Shown in pieces: positions 37,451 through 49,766 of a DNA stretch of 56,371 nucleotides (position 1 is the first letter of the stretch; the number at the start of each line of letters is the position of its first letter). Position numbers and translations under genes: made by a program. The stretch is from Caldilineaceae bacterium (lineage in GTDB: Bacteria; Chloroflexota; Anaerolineae; Caldilineales; Caldilineaceae). The notes beneath the pieces are model-generated. The model had not been told where the DNA came from. It was given only the letters and a program-made list of their open reading frames with translations, and searched no databases. The stretch covers positions 1 through 56,371 of the forward strand of contig JAJEDI010000038.1 in the NCBI GenBank assembly GCA_022821585.1, written 5' to 3'.

Positions 37451-37879
37451 ATGGATTCCCAACTGGCATCGGAAGACGAACGCACGACGATCTATCGTTC
37501 CCGCAGCAGTGGCGAGGACGCTGTTGGATATATCTGCGGGGATGTGATCTTCCGTTCACGCTGGGGTCAGTGCATCAGGATTGGTCGATGCGAACGGGAT
37601 GACGCTGGCTGGCGAATCTTTCGCACAACTCAATTCGACGAGAAGGAGCTGGGCAGGGTTTTGACCGGGGGCGTCATCCATAGTCATGGGCTCTTCCAGG
37701 GAGGAACTCTAGGTTGGCTCGAACCGGATGGTACGGTAATCCAGGGCGGATTCATTTTTGCCGAAGAGGAAGTTGGTCGCGTTGAGGGTCCCCGGCTGCA
37801 ACCGGCCGCGGCGGCGTTGTTGTTAATATTTGTTCCTGAAGAAGATGAAGCGAGTCGAGAAATGGGGAGGAGGGTCTGA
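37451..37879 (+). CDS. Uncharacterised 142-aa protein
   Basis: The protein is soluble by appearance and has Gly-rich strands (GGVIHSHGLFQGGTLGWL, then GTVIQGGFIFAEEEVG), suggesting a beta-roll or similar fold, followed by a hydrophobic Ala/Leu stretch (PAAAALLLIFVPEEDE). I do not recognise a family. No ribosome binding site precedes the ATG; a promoter-like pair is placed for a leaderless message. The next gene (alpha/beta hydrolase) begins 54 bases on. Confidence 0.6.
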   Translation: MDSQLASEDERTTIYRSRSSGEDAVGYICGDVIFRSRWGQCIRIGRCERDDAGWRIFRTTQFDEKELGRVLTGGVIHSHGLFQGGTLGWLEPDGTVIQGGFIFAEEEVGRVEGPRLQPAAAALLLIFVPEEDEASREMGRRV

Positions 37880-37933
37880 CTATGGGGTTATTATTGCTGT
37901 TGGATGTCAGCTGTCACTACATGAATTAATCAA

Positions 37934-38803
37934 ATGAACACAGTTCATACAAACCGCTTGACCTTCAATATCCGTATCTCCGGGAGCACAGACGGAGTCC
38001 CTCTCCTTCTACTCCACGGTTCACACGCCACCAGCCGCTGGTGGGAACCATTCTTCGCCATTCTGCCAGACTCCATCTATGCAATTGCACCTGATTTAAG
38101 AGGCTGCGGCCAGAGCACGCTTTCACAGGACGGCTATGAAATCGAAGACCAGGCCGAAGATGTCGCCGAACTGGTCCAAGCCCTCTGCCTGTCGGACTTC
38201 GATCTCGTAGGACACGGCAGCGGGGGCGCCATCGCCATCGAATACGCTTTGCGCTATGGCCGAAGGTTGCGGAGCCTGATTCTTGTCGACAGCGTGCCTA
38301 TCGAAGGGGCTTTCACACCGCTACAAGGGCTACAGCTACTCTCTCAGATGCGAGACGATCGCACTATGTTGCAGCAGGCCCTCTCTACGCTCTTCCCCTC
38401 GGCTCCTCCTCCGACTATGTCAGAGACGGAGTTTGAAGGCTTTTTTGAGCAGCTGGTGGATGATGCCGCTGCCATGGCTCCCGCCGCCTTCACCGCAGTG
38501 GCAGAGGCGTTGGGGCGCTGGAATCGTGTGGAGGAGGCGCACAGGTTGACACTACCGACACTCCTACTGCTGGGAACAGAGGATGTAATCGTCGAAAGAG
38601 ATGCTGCCACGCGCTCCCTCCTTGCTATCCCCGGGGCGTCCAACCTCGAAATACTGAGGGGAATCGGCCATAGTCCCATGATCGAGTCACCTGTAGTCCT
38701 TGCCGAAAGGATCATCGACTTTATAACTGAGGACTTTGAGAGCTTTGAGGAAGCCCGAGGATATGCACACGAAAGTGCGGGGTCCTCTGACGAGGTAGAA
38801 TGA
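37934..38803 (+). CDS. Alpha/beta hydrolase
   Basis: A 289-aa alpha/beta hydrolase. The oxyanion region is LLLHGSHATSRWWEPF, DLRGCGQS follows, and GHGSGGAIA (93-101) is the nucleophile elbow with Ser96. GTEDVIVE carries the likely acid, and GIGHSPMIE the catalytic histidine. The C-terminal 30 residues are acidic. Families with this layout include epoxide hydrolases, lactonases and MhpC-type enzymes, so the substrate cannot be given. Confidence 0.88.
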   Translation: MNTVHTNRLTFNIRISGSTDGVPLLLLHGSHATSRWWEPFFAILPDSIYAIAPDLRGCGQSTLSQDGYEIEDQAEDVAELVQALCLSDFDLVGHGSGGAIAIEYALRYGRRLRSLILVDSVPIEGAFTPLQGLQLLSQMRDDRTMLQQALSTLFPSAPPPTMSETEFEGFFEQLVDDAAAMAPAAFTAVAEALGRWNRVEEAHRLTLPTLLLLGTEDVIVERDAATRSLLAIPGASNLEILRGIGHSPMIESPVVLAERIIDFITEDFESFEEARGYAHESAGSSDEVE

Positions 38804-38869
38804 TCACGACTAGAGCGAGCCTGCCTCTGGCGCGCAATTCACAGCAAGAACAGATGACTGGACAGGCTC

Positions 38870-39505
38870 ATGCAATCGGAGAACGGGCAGGACCTTAGGG
38901 CCCACTGGGATGAACGCTACCGCAGCGGACAGACGCCATGGGATACCGGAATAACGCCACCGGAAGTTCAGCGATTCTGGGAAGAGCAGCCCAAGCCGGC
39001 TGCTGGGGCTTTTGCTCTCGATATCGGGTGTGGCACAGGGTTGAACACGCTCTTTTTGGCGAGGCAAGGACTATGCGCAATTGGGTTCGACTTCTCAGGG
39101 CAGGCGCTGCAGCTGGCAGTTCGCAGGCGAGATTCCACAGGCCGTCACGTACTTACTGATTCGGGAGGCGATGCCACCTTCGTGCAGGCGGACGTCAGCA
39201 GACTTCCTGTAGACAGGTTGGGGGCGGTATATGCACTGGATATCGGCTGCCTGCACAGCCTACCGGATGAAGTTCGGCCCGCATACGCTGCAGGCGTAAT
39301 CCGGGCATTGACGTGCGGCGGACACTTCCACCTTTACGTATTCGACAGGAACATCTCTGACGGGCCCGGGGCCAAGGGGATGCGTGAAGGGGAGGTTGCA
39401 GCGCTATTTGACAACAAGCTGGAGATTCTGGCTGAGGAGATTGGCGTCTCTTCCACCCTGGCTTCCCGCCCTTCACGCTGGTTCCTCCTCAGAAAGACCT
39501 CCTGA
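38870..39505 (+). CDS. Class I SAM-dependent methyltransferase (TPMT/TehB-like)
   Basis: A 211-aa methyltransferase with ERYRSGQTPWDTGITPPEV near the start, a feature of a TPMT/TehB-like subgroup. Motif I is LDIGCGTGLNTLFLARQG, and VYALDIGCLHSLPDEVR follows. Members act on small thiols, tellurite or metabolites; substrate unknown. It ends 70 bases before the convergent LCP gene. Confidence 0.85.
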   Translation: MQSENGQDLRAHWDERYRSGQTPWDTGITPPEVQRFWEEQPKPAAGAFALDIGCGTGLNTLFLARQGLCAIGFDFSGQALQLAVRRRDSTGRHVLTDSGGDATFVQADVSRLPVDRLGAVYALDIGCLHSLPDEVRPAYAAGVIRALTCGGHFHLYVFDRNISDGPGAKGMREGEVAALFDNKLEILAEEIGVSSTLASRPSRWFLLRKTS

Positions 39506-39575
39506 ATCCTTTGGACAGAAGAGCACACCAGAAACGCGGTATCAATTCCCGGAGGCACCGGCCGGAGAGCCTCGC

Positions 39576-40847
39576 TCAGGGACATTCGGTCCTGGAAACC
39601 GGAGCTGACCCTCCTCCATCGTCAGGCTGTGGATTGTCGGGGCTGAAGGACGTGTTCGTCTCAATCAACGGAGGACGGTCGAAAATGCGCCGTAGTTCTT
39701 CAGCGATATAGTCCCAGTCTACAATAAATACCGACATTTCCTGCCGCCAGCCAGGCCTCATGGCATCGGGTGGTCCCAATACAAGCCCCTTAATGTCGGA
39801 CTCGCCTAAAGAAAGACCAAAGCGGGCGAACTTCACCGTGTCCCACTTGCCAATATCGGTGTCAACTGAATAGCGAAGAGCGTCATAAAGCCTAAAGGCG
39901 CGGGGTAGCAGGTTCTGATCAACGAGCTGCTTTCGCAACGCCCACACGACACGCTGTTGCCGTCGAGCACGTTCCAGATCTCCCCCGCCTGACCGCCGGC
40001 TACGCACATAGCTGAGAGCCTGCTCACCATTCAAGAGGTGCTCGCCCGGCGGCAGATTCAAGAAGATGCCTTCTTCAGGATAGACCTCATAGAGGTAGCA
40101 GTCTACATGAATCCTGAGCCCTCCCAAGGCATCGATCAGGTTTTCAAAGCCTTCAAATCGAAACCTGACGTAGTTGTCGATCTTGATGTTAAGCCTGTCC
40201 TGCAGAATTCTAATGAGCAGCCTGGGACCGCCGCCTCCCGGCGCGTCCATTTCTCCCAGATAATCTATAACGTTAATACGATTGGACAGATGCCCTGGGA
40301 TTGGGTCAATGTACATGTCTCGTGGGAAAGAGACGATGGCCGCTTCGCCGAGATCGGGGTTCATCATCATGAGGATGATTACGTCAGTCCGCCAGTTGGG
40401 CTGATTCGGTCGCTGATCGCTGCCCAATATGAGCACGTTGGTGGTGCTGGCCAGGTCGGTAACTACCGGGGTCGGTTGAGAAGTGGGGGTTGCAGTTGGC
40501 GCGGCAGTCGGCGTGGCAGTGGGAACGGCGGTCGGGGTTAGCGTGGCGGTCGGAGGATCTTCCCTGGACGACTGCAGACTTTTCTGCGGCGGTGTAGAAG
40601 CGGATACCTCGGACTCGCCGGCATTGCTGCCGGCAGGGGGCCCTTCCGAAAGCGCCTCGCGCGAATGGGAGACCTCGGTCTGTTCAGCGTCTACCGGATC
40701 ACTATCGCTGTTGACGATGAAGAAGCTGAGCAAGATTGCGCTGCCAAGAATCAGCAGCAGATATGGTCGCACAAAGGCGGGCAGAGTGCGACGGACAGTA
40801 GTTCGTGTCTGCTTCAGAGGAGTTGGAAGATTGCGCCGCAGTCTCAT
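39576..40847 (-). CDS. LCP (LytR-CpsA-Psr) family protein
   Basis: A 423-aa protein with a basic cytosolic start, one membrane segment (about 27-46), a Thr/Pro/Ala linker (about 99-130) and an extracellular LCP domain: GSDQRPNQPNWRTDVIILMM, FPRDMYIDPIPGHLSNRINV, LDALGG-type region, LNGEQALSYVRSRRSGGG and LERARRQQ. LCP enzymes transfer polymers from lipid carriers to the cell wall or other acceptors using conserved arginines, which are present. No polymer synthesis genes are adjacent. The linker is encoded by a short repetitive DNA tract. Confidence 0.9.
   Translation of the reverse strand: MRLRRNLPTPLKQTRTTVRRTLPAFVRPYLLLILGSAILLSFFIVNSDSDPVDAEQTEVSHSREALSEGPPAGSNAGESEVSASTPPQKSLQSSREDPPTATLTPTAVPTATPTAAPTATPTSQPTPVVTDLASTTNVLILGSDQRPNQPNWRTDVIILMMMNPDLGEAAIVSFPRDMYIDPIPGHLSNRINVIDYLGEMDAPGGGGPRLLIRILQDRLNIKIDNYVRFRFEGFENLIDALGGLRIHVDCYLYEVYPEEGIFLNLPPGEHLLNGEQALSYVRSRRSGGGDLERARRQQRVVWALRKQLVDQNLLPRAFRLYDALRYSVDTDIGKWDTVKFARFGLSLGESDIKGLVLGPPDAMRPGWRQEMSVFIVDWDYIAEELRRIFDRPPLIETNTSFSPDNPQPDDGGGSAPVSRTECP
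40458..40553. repeat. Minisatellite-like tract encoding a Thr/Pro/Ala linker
   Basis: Degenerate units related to gtcggcgtggcagt are repeated in tandem and encode the TPTA-type linker of the LCP protein. Such tracts vary in length between strains. Confidence 0.6.
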
Positions 40848-41009
40848 GGATGAAAAATTGGTCGGACAAACGGGACGGACCGCATGCGCCTCGTCCTAAA
40901 CCTTGATGACAGTTCCAGGGGAAGAGAGTCGACGATGAGTGAGAATCTGGAAGTCAGACCAGTTCCATCTCCCCCTTTCTCTTTCCGCCACTGGGAGTTA
41001 GCCGCAATC

Positions 41010-42263
41010 CTATACTTCCAGGTCAAGTAGCAGCCGGCGAAGAATATCCATGGCCCGATTCCCTACCCAGGCATTGGTCAGGCGGTCTGCACCACCGAAG
41101 GGGAAGCGTGCCACTTCGGTGCGGTCGGGGCCGGCGCAGCCAATCCACGTTTCGCCGCCCTGATTGGAGTGAAACGTCTCGTCCGGCCGGCCGCTGGTAA
41201 TCACGGCCAGACCGTGGGACACATTGCTTTCTTTGCGCAGTTTCAGGGCAAGGTCCCGAGCAACATCGCTCGCCGGCGGTCGGTCCAACAGTTGTCGAAA
41301 GGGGGGATTGTCCTGATTTGCTTCCATGATGCGAACGTTGTCGTCGGGACTGAATCCGCTCTTCATCCGTTTAGCAATGGCCCCGCCTGAAACCGTTTCC
41401 AACATCGCTACGCTTGCGTCAGCCCTGTGTAACAGGCGCGCCAGGACGGACTCAACCGTTTCCTCGGGCGTCGTACTGTATATGTAGCTGCCGATAACAT
41501 TGCGCACCTTTTCTTCCATCTGGTCGAGAAGAGCTTCGGCTTCGTCGGCGCTTGCAGCCCTGGCGGCGATGCGAACGTCGGCTTGCCCCAGGTGCGCGGC
41601 CAGTCCCATCGTCGGGTTGTCACTGTCCATCAGGTGACCCAACTCGGCGTCGAGGCTACTTTCGCCAATTCCTACGGTTCGCAGAATGCGCCGGCGAATG
41701 ACACCTATCCCACCTGTCAACTCCTGCAGAAACGGCAGCACAAGGTCATTCATCATGCGCTTCATTTCGCGGGGAACGCCGGGCATGGCGATGACTTTCG
41801 CGCCTCTCCCGTGCCGTCGATCAGAGGTGACAAATCCAGGAGCCGTGCCAACCGGGTTTTCCAACACGGTGGCTGCTTCAGGAATCTGGGCCTGGCGCAA
41901 ATTGTTGTCGCTCATGCGCTGGTAGCCCCAGCGTGCGAATCGCTCCCTGAGCTTCTCTTCGATGTCGGGATGGCGTTCCAGAGGACAGCCCGTGGCATTG
42001 GAGATGGCGTCGCGAGTGATGTCATCCGCGGTCGGGCCGAGGCCGCCAGTGACAATGACAACGTCGCTGCGGGCTAAAGCCATTTCCAGTACGCCGCGCA
42101 GACGCGGCTCGTTGTCGCCGACGGTGGTCTTGTAGTAGAGATTAACGCCAATCTCCCTGAGTTGCTGCGCGATCCAGGCGGCGTTGGTGTCGACGATGTC
42201 ACCAAGCAGGATCTCCGTCCCGGAAGTTACCAGTTCACACGAAACGCTTTTGGAGTCTGTCAT
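41010..42263 (-). CDS. cinA: CinA-family protein (molybdopterin-binding-like N domain)
   Basis: A 417-aa CinA-type protein. The N-terminal MoaB/MogA-like domain shows ELVTSGTEILLGDIVDTNAA, VIVTGGLGPTADDITRDAI and GTAPGF, with MPGVPREMKRMM following. The C-terminal domain (about residue 260 on, HGLAVITSGRPDE) corresponds to the PncC-type NMN deamidase, but the usual tail is partly divergent. CinA proteins act in pyridine nucleotide recycling and are linked to competence. The frame opens with TTG 42296; ATG 42263 fits the family start better, though neither has a clear ribosome site. Confidence 0.85.
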   Translation of the reverse strand: MTDSKSVSCELVTSGTEILLGDIVDTNAAWIAQQLREIGVNLYYKTTVGDNEPRLRGVLEMALARSDVVIVTGGLGPTADDITRDAISNATGCPLERHPDIEEKLRERFARWGYQRMSDNNLRQAQIPEAATVLENPVGTAPGFVTSDRRHGRGAKVIAMPGVPREMKRMMNDLVLPFLQELTGGIGVIRRRILRTVGIGESSLDAELGHLMDSDNPTMGLAAHLGQADVRIAARAASADEAEALLDQMEEKVRNVIGSYIYSTTPEETVESVLARLLHRADASVAMLETVSGGAIAKRMKSGFSPDDNVRIMEANQDNPPFRQLLDRPPASDVARDLALKLRKESNVSHGLAVITSGRPDETFHSNQGGETWIGCAGPDRTEVARFPFGGADRLTNAWVGNRAMDILRRLLLDLEV

Positions 42264-42342
42264 GTTAGTCTTCTGCACTCTATTCTGTGCGATCAAAATC
42301 GCTGCTCTGTTCCGACTTCAGATTGTCGCGCTGTTCATTCTG

Positions 42343-43926
42343 TCAGAGCATGAGTGCGGCCTGTCCTCGAATGCTCCTCACGCGGCTTGCCAGGGCAGAA
42401 TTCCCTTCTCGACTGAAGCGTTCTTCAAGTCCTTTCATCGCTTCTACGAACTCTTGCGAGAGATCGGAGCGATGGTCCTGGAGCAGGCGGCGCATTGTGC
42501 CCTCATCGGGGGCGGACAGAAGGCGATTCAGGAGCCTCATTTCGGGCGGCATCTGCTCCTCCAAAATTGCGACCGCCTTCTCGTATATGGTTCGCAGCCT
42601 TTGGGCGGCGAATGCGGCGTTGTTCTGTTCAGCCTGCCTGATATTCGAGGCGAGTACGGCGAGGAACATCTCGTTTATCTGGTCCGCATTTTCCTCAAGG
42701 GCGGCGTCGGTATCCGGCGCCTGCAAGACTTCCTGCAGGACAGCCTGCACCTGCTGTGCCGCAACCTGCTGGCTCTGACTCCGTTGCTCGCCAATTTCTA
42801 CTACACGCTCGCGTATGGCAATCAGTGCAGAGCGCTCCTCGGGGTCGGAGGAGTTCTCCAAACGGTCGGCGAGTCCGAGAAGGAACTGGTAATCAGTGAG
42901 CCCGGCAGCCGCATTCAGGATTGCGGTAGCAACTGCCTCGCCGTTCTCTCCTTCCTGCCAGTAGCTGAGCAATTGGGATAGAAGTTCTTCGCGAGTCGTA
43001 TTCGGACCGATGCGGGAGAGCGCCTCCTGGACCCGTTCTTCCAGAGCTTTGAGCTCCTGACCGGCTTCGGTGGTCTCAAGGAGAGAGCTTCGCAGGCTAA
43101 CGAGCGCTTCGTGCTGCTCGGTCTGGCCCTCGGCGGCAACGGCATTGATTACCTGGCCCAAGAGGACGAAGAAACTCGAATCTATCAGCGCTTTATTTCG
43201 ATCCGCTACCATTTTCATCGCACTCTCGTCGCCTCCCAGGCGAACGAGACTGCCGATCAACTCCGATTGTTCGCGGCGGCGCCGTAGCATCTCCGGAGTG
43301 ACGCCTTCAAATCCCCAAAGTTTTTCGATCAGGGAGTCCCATTCAAAGAACTGCTGAGCCTGGAACATGTAGCCTTTGCGCTGGTCGGAAGGGAGTCGGG
43401 CCATCAGCGCCTGACTCAATTCGCCAATCATTTTCTGGGTTTGCATGTCGTCCAATCTGGCCTGGCCAGGGACAACAACCCCCAGGAAATCGTGCTCAGG
43501 GTCGTGGACCATCAGCGGCACACTGAGCGGACCGCCAGCTCCGCAAGCGTTGCAGACCGCCGTGTTGATCTGCCCTGCCAATACGAGCCCCTTCAGTTCG
43601 GGATTTGCTCCCAGGTCGACAATTGTAAAGACGGCCGCTGTGTAGTTTGCCCCGCAGCTTGGGCAGGTGACCTGTGCGCCTGTCGGTGGGAAGAGCAGGT
43701 CGATTTCAGGCTGTTGGCCCGGCTGGCCCTGTGCCGCGTCTTCTGGCTGGGTCGCCGCCTTATCGCCGTCCTGGATTGGCGGCTGGTCGTCGGGAACCGG
43801 TGCTTCGGCGTCTGCCTCGGGTTGACTTTTTTCGTCGCGCCTGGAGGAGGAAAACCCCTTTGGAAGCTCGATTCCGCCAGGCGATTGCGAGGGAGGTGGG
43901 CTGCCCGGGGTCCAGATTTCGCTCAT
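42343..43926 (-). CDS. CpXC-domain protein
   Basis: A 527-aa protein. The first 75 residues are a disordered Pro/Gln/Glu-rich region. A CpXC zinc-binding domain follows (CPSCGANYTAAVFTIVDLG, then CNACG), and then about 350 residues of mainly helical sequence rich in Glu, Leu and Gln, probably coiled coils or TPR-like. CpXC proteins have no established function. The start ATG is five bases after the stop of the TPR gene, so the two form a unit. Confidence 0.82.
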   Translation of the reverse strand: MSEIWTPGSPPPSQSPGGIELPKGFSSSRRDEKSQPEADAEAPVPDDQPPIQDGDKAATQPEDAAQGQPGQQPEIDLLFPPTGAQVTCPSCGANYTAAVFTIVDLGANPELKGLVLAGQINTAVCNACGAGGPLSVPLMVHDPEHDFLGVVVPGQARLDDMQTQKMIGELSQALMARLPSDQRKGYMFQAQQFFEWDSLIEKLWGFEGVTPEMLRRRREQSELIGSLVRLGGDESAMKMVADRNKALIDSSFFVLLGQVINAVAAEGQTEQHEALVSLRSSLLETTEAGQELKALEERVQEALSRIGPNTTREELLSQLLSYWQEGENGEAVATAILNAAAGLTDYQFLLGLADRLENSSDPEERSALIAIRERVVEIGEQRSQSQQVAAQQVQAVLQEVLQAPDTDAALEENADQINEMFLAVLASNIRQAEQNNAAFAAQRLRTIYEKAVAILEEQMPPEMRLLNRLLSAPDEGTMRRLLQDHRSDLSQEFVEAMKGLEERFSREGNSALASRVRSIRGQAALML

Positions 43927-43931
43927 GATCT

Positions 43932-44729
43932 TCAGTCCAATTCCTCATGGAAACGCAGCTTTGTCCGTAACGTCATCTTAACCAAAGCAGCCAATCCCCA
44001 GCGCCGTCTTGTGAGTGCGTCAACAAGCCATGCCTGGTGGGTAGACCGCGCCGCCAACCGGCGCCGTTTCAAGTCAGACAGACCCGGCTCTGCGGCCATA
44101 ACGCCAAGCGGCGCCAGAACACCGGCTAAAGTTTTCGCCAATTCGACGAATTCTTCCAGGCCCGGCATCTGTTCCGGTTCAGGATTCTCCACCGCTGCGC
44201 CGAGAGCGGCCCCAAGCGGGAGCAATGCGGAGAGTTCGTCCGCGTCGATCAGATGTCGTACCGCAGGCACCACCTGATCCAGCGTCGCCAGAACGAGCCC
44301 GTCGTCTAGCTGCATCGACAGGCTCAGTGCTCTGGCGAAGCTATGGGCGGCGGCGGTGTGCTCTCTCCGCCGGAGGTGCAGGAAGGCGTCCACACGAAAC
44401 GATTGCACGAGCCCAGCGCCGTCCCCTATCGAGAGGAATAGCTCCTGGGCCAACCGGTTGTGGCCGCAGGCCTCTTCCACTTCGCCGCGAGACTCTTCCA
44501 GCGCTGCCAACTGTGCCAACGCCCGGCCGTGACCGGCGGGATCATCGCGTTCAGCGGCACGTTTTGCGGCACCGGCATACCTGCGCGCCGCCAAGTCCAG
44601 CTCACCTCTTTTCTGGCAAGCTGAACCGTCCTTCAGCATGCGTATCACTGCATCTGAAGGTTGCAAGGACGGACGATCGTTTACGGCCACCTTCGGTACT
44701 TGAATGTGAGTCTGCGTATCGATAGCCAA
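43932..44729 (-). CDS. TPR-type helical repeat protein
   Basis: A 265-aa protein with TPR-like helix pairs: GELDLAARRYAGAAKRAAER, RALAQLAALEESRGEVEEA, FRVDAFLHLRRREHTAAAHS and FARALSLSMQLDD. The C-terminal 60 residues are basic. The start is TTG 44729, supported only by a nearby AAGGG, so the start is less certain. It probably serves as a scaffold with the CpXC protein encoded immediately after it. Confidence 0.72.
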   Translation of the reverse strand: MAIDTQTHIQVPKVAVNDRPSLQPSDAVIRMLKDGSACQKRGELDLAARRYAGAAKRAAERDDPAGHGRALAQLAALEESRGEVEEACGHNRLAQELFLSIGDGAGLVQSFRVDAFLHLRRREHTAAAHSFARALSLSMQLDDGLVLATLDQVVPAVRHLIDADELSALLPLGAALGAAVENPEPEQMPGLEEFVELAKTLAGVLAPLGVMAAEPGLSDLKRRRLAARSTHQAWLVDALTRRRWGLAALVKMTLRTKLRFHEELD

Positions 44730-44818
44730 CCCTTAGAATTCTATCGAATCAGGAGCAATTGGCCTATTCTGATTCTGAGCGCGCGTCAAAAGGACGAAGT
44801 CTTTGACGCCCTGGTCTT

Positions 44819-47930
<3,112 letters not shown>

Positions 47931-47934
<4 letters not shown>

Positions 47935-49766
47935 TTTTGGCTCCTCCCGGATCTATTTCGCTTCAGCAGTGCAAGCAGCTCATCAAGCGGCCTGGTGTTT
48001 AAAACGTTTTCTGCTCGCAGCCAGGCCCTCCTAGCCGTATGAATGCCGAATCGCATGAGGTCCAGCTGGGCAATGCTGTGTGCGTCGCTGTTTATGACCA
48101 AGGAGCAGCCCAAGCCAACGGCCATACTTGCATGGTCGGCGGAGAGATCCAGCCGTTCGGGATTGGCGTTTATTTCAACAGCCGTCCCTGTTTCGGCGCA
48201 GGCCTTGAGTACCCGCTCCAAGTCGATTTCTGAAGGTGGACGCCGACCTAATAGCCTGCCGGTTGGATGCCCCAGAATGTCAACATGTGGGTTGTTGACC
48301 GCCTTCAGACAGCGCTCGGTGATTCGCTCACGATCCTGCCGCAGTCCGCTGTGAATACTGGCCACAACTATATCCAGAGCGGCGAGGACCTCGTCAGGCA
48401 GTCCCAACTCTCCGTCGCCCAGAACTTCGACCTCGGTGCCCTGAAGCAGCCTGAAGTCGATCCCGTCGGCGGCATACCTGTCGTTGACCTCATCGATTTC
48501 GCGGCGCTGCTCGAGGAGTGCCGCGGCGTCAACGCCTCGGGTCACTCCCAAGCCGACACTATGGTCGGTAACCGCCCAGTATCGATAACCCCGGCTTCGG
48601 GCAGCTTCGGCCATCTCAGCAACAGGGGACTTCCCGTCGCTCCAGGTCGTGTGGCCGTGAACTTCGCCTAGTATATTTTCGCCAGCAATCAGTTGGGGAA
48701 GCTGGCGACCGGCTGCGGCCTCTATCTCGCCATCGCCCTCCCGCAGCTCCGGCGGTATCCACTGCAGTCCGACGAAATCGTACAGTGACTCTTCGGAATC
48801 GAAAACCTGCCTACCGCCGTCCACACCAGATTCACCGGGAGACCCATTTCCAGCTCCGGAACCGGCATCACAGGCGGTTAGCCCGCCCTCACCAATTTTC
48901 CAGCCAATTGCCTTTGCTTTCTCCGCAACAGCTGTGAGGTGGCTCTGGCTTCCTGTCGCAAGAAAGAGGGTGGTTCCCCAGTGGTCTCGTTCAACGAGCC
49001 GGAGATTGGCCTGAGGTCCATCAACAAGCGACACGGTCACTGCGTCAGGCTCGCTTTGGACGACCTCCGACACCTGCGGCAAGGTCGTAAATGCCTTCAG
49101 CGTCGCTGCCGACAGGCGGCTGACTGCCAGGAGTCTTATTTGGCCGGTTGATTCTCGCCAGCGACGCAAGCTTCCAACGACTGAGATACGTTCAACGGCT
49201 CCCTGGCCACTTACTGCTCTCAACCCACTCAAGAGACTTTCTGCAAGGGGAAGAGAGTTGCCGATTGGGGTTCGATCGTCGGACCTGCGGCCGAGCAGCT
49301 CTATACTCTTCAGGATCCGCTCTTCAGTCTTGGCTCCGAAGCCCTTGAGCCCGCGTAATTTACCTTCCTCAGCCGATTTCTTCAAGGCCTCAACACTGGT
49401 TATGTTCAGTTCCCGCCAAAGGCGCTGGACGGTCTTGGGGCCCACGTCCGGTACCTGGAGCATGGCCACTACGCCTTCCGGAACCTGCGCGGCGAGGTCG
49501 TCATAGTAAGGCAGGGCTCCTGTATCCAGGAGCGTCTGAATTTTCTCGGCGATCGCTTCTCCGACTCTTGGCAGATCTCGTAGGGCGCCGGCCGAGGCGA
49601 TCTCATTGATATCGTGTTCAAGACCGTCAATGGTTCGGGCTGCATTCGTATACGCCATTACGACAAACCGGCTCTCCCCCAAGATCTGTAAGAGATCGCC
49701 GGTAGCCTTGAATACGCCGGCAACTTGCTTGTTGCTCATCGGGGGTCGCTGTGTTGCTTCGACCAC
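47931..49766 (-). CDS. polX: PolX-type protein: degenerate polymerase domain plus intact PHP nuclease domain
   Basis: A 611-aa protein with the PolX architecture. Helix-hairpin-helix regions lie at 50-160, the polymerase palm at about 170-296, and a PHP domain at 366-611. The palm keeps VVGSLRRWRE, but the catalytic G-D-x-D is GQIR (Gln209, Arg211), and the third aspartate position in the x-DLRVV strand reads ANLRLV (Asn254). All three metal-binding carboxylates therefore appear replaced. The PHP motifs are intact: HGHTTWSDG, TDHS, GTEVEVL, SIHSG, DILGHPTG, SDAH. It starts at GTG 49766, supported by AGGAGG. Confidence 0.92.
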
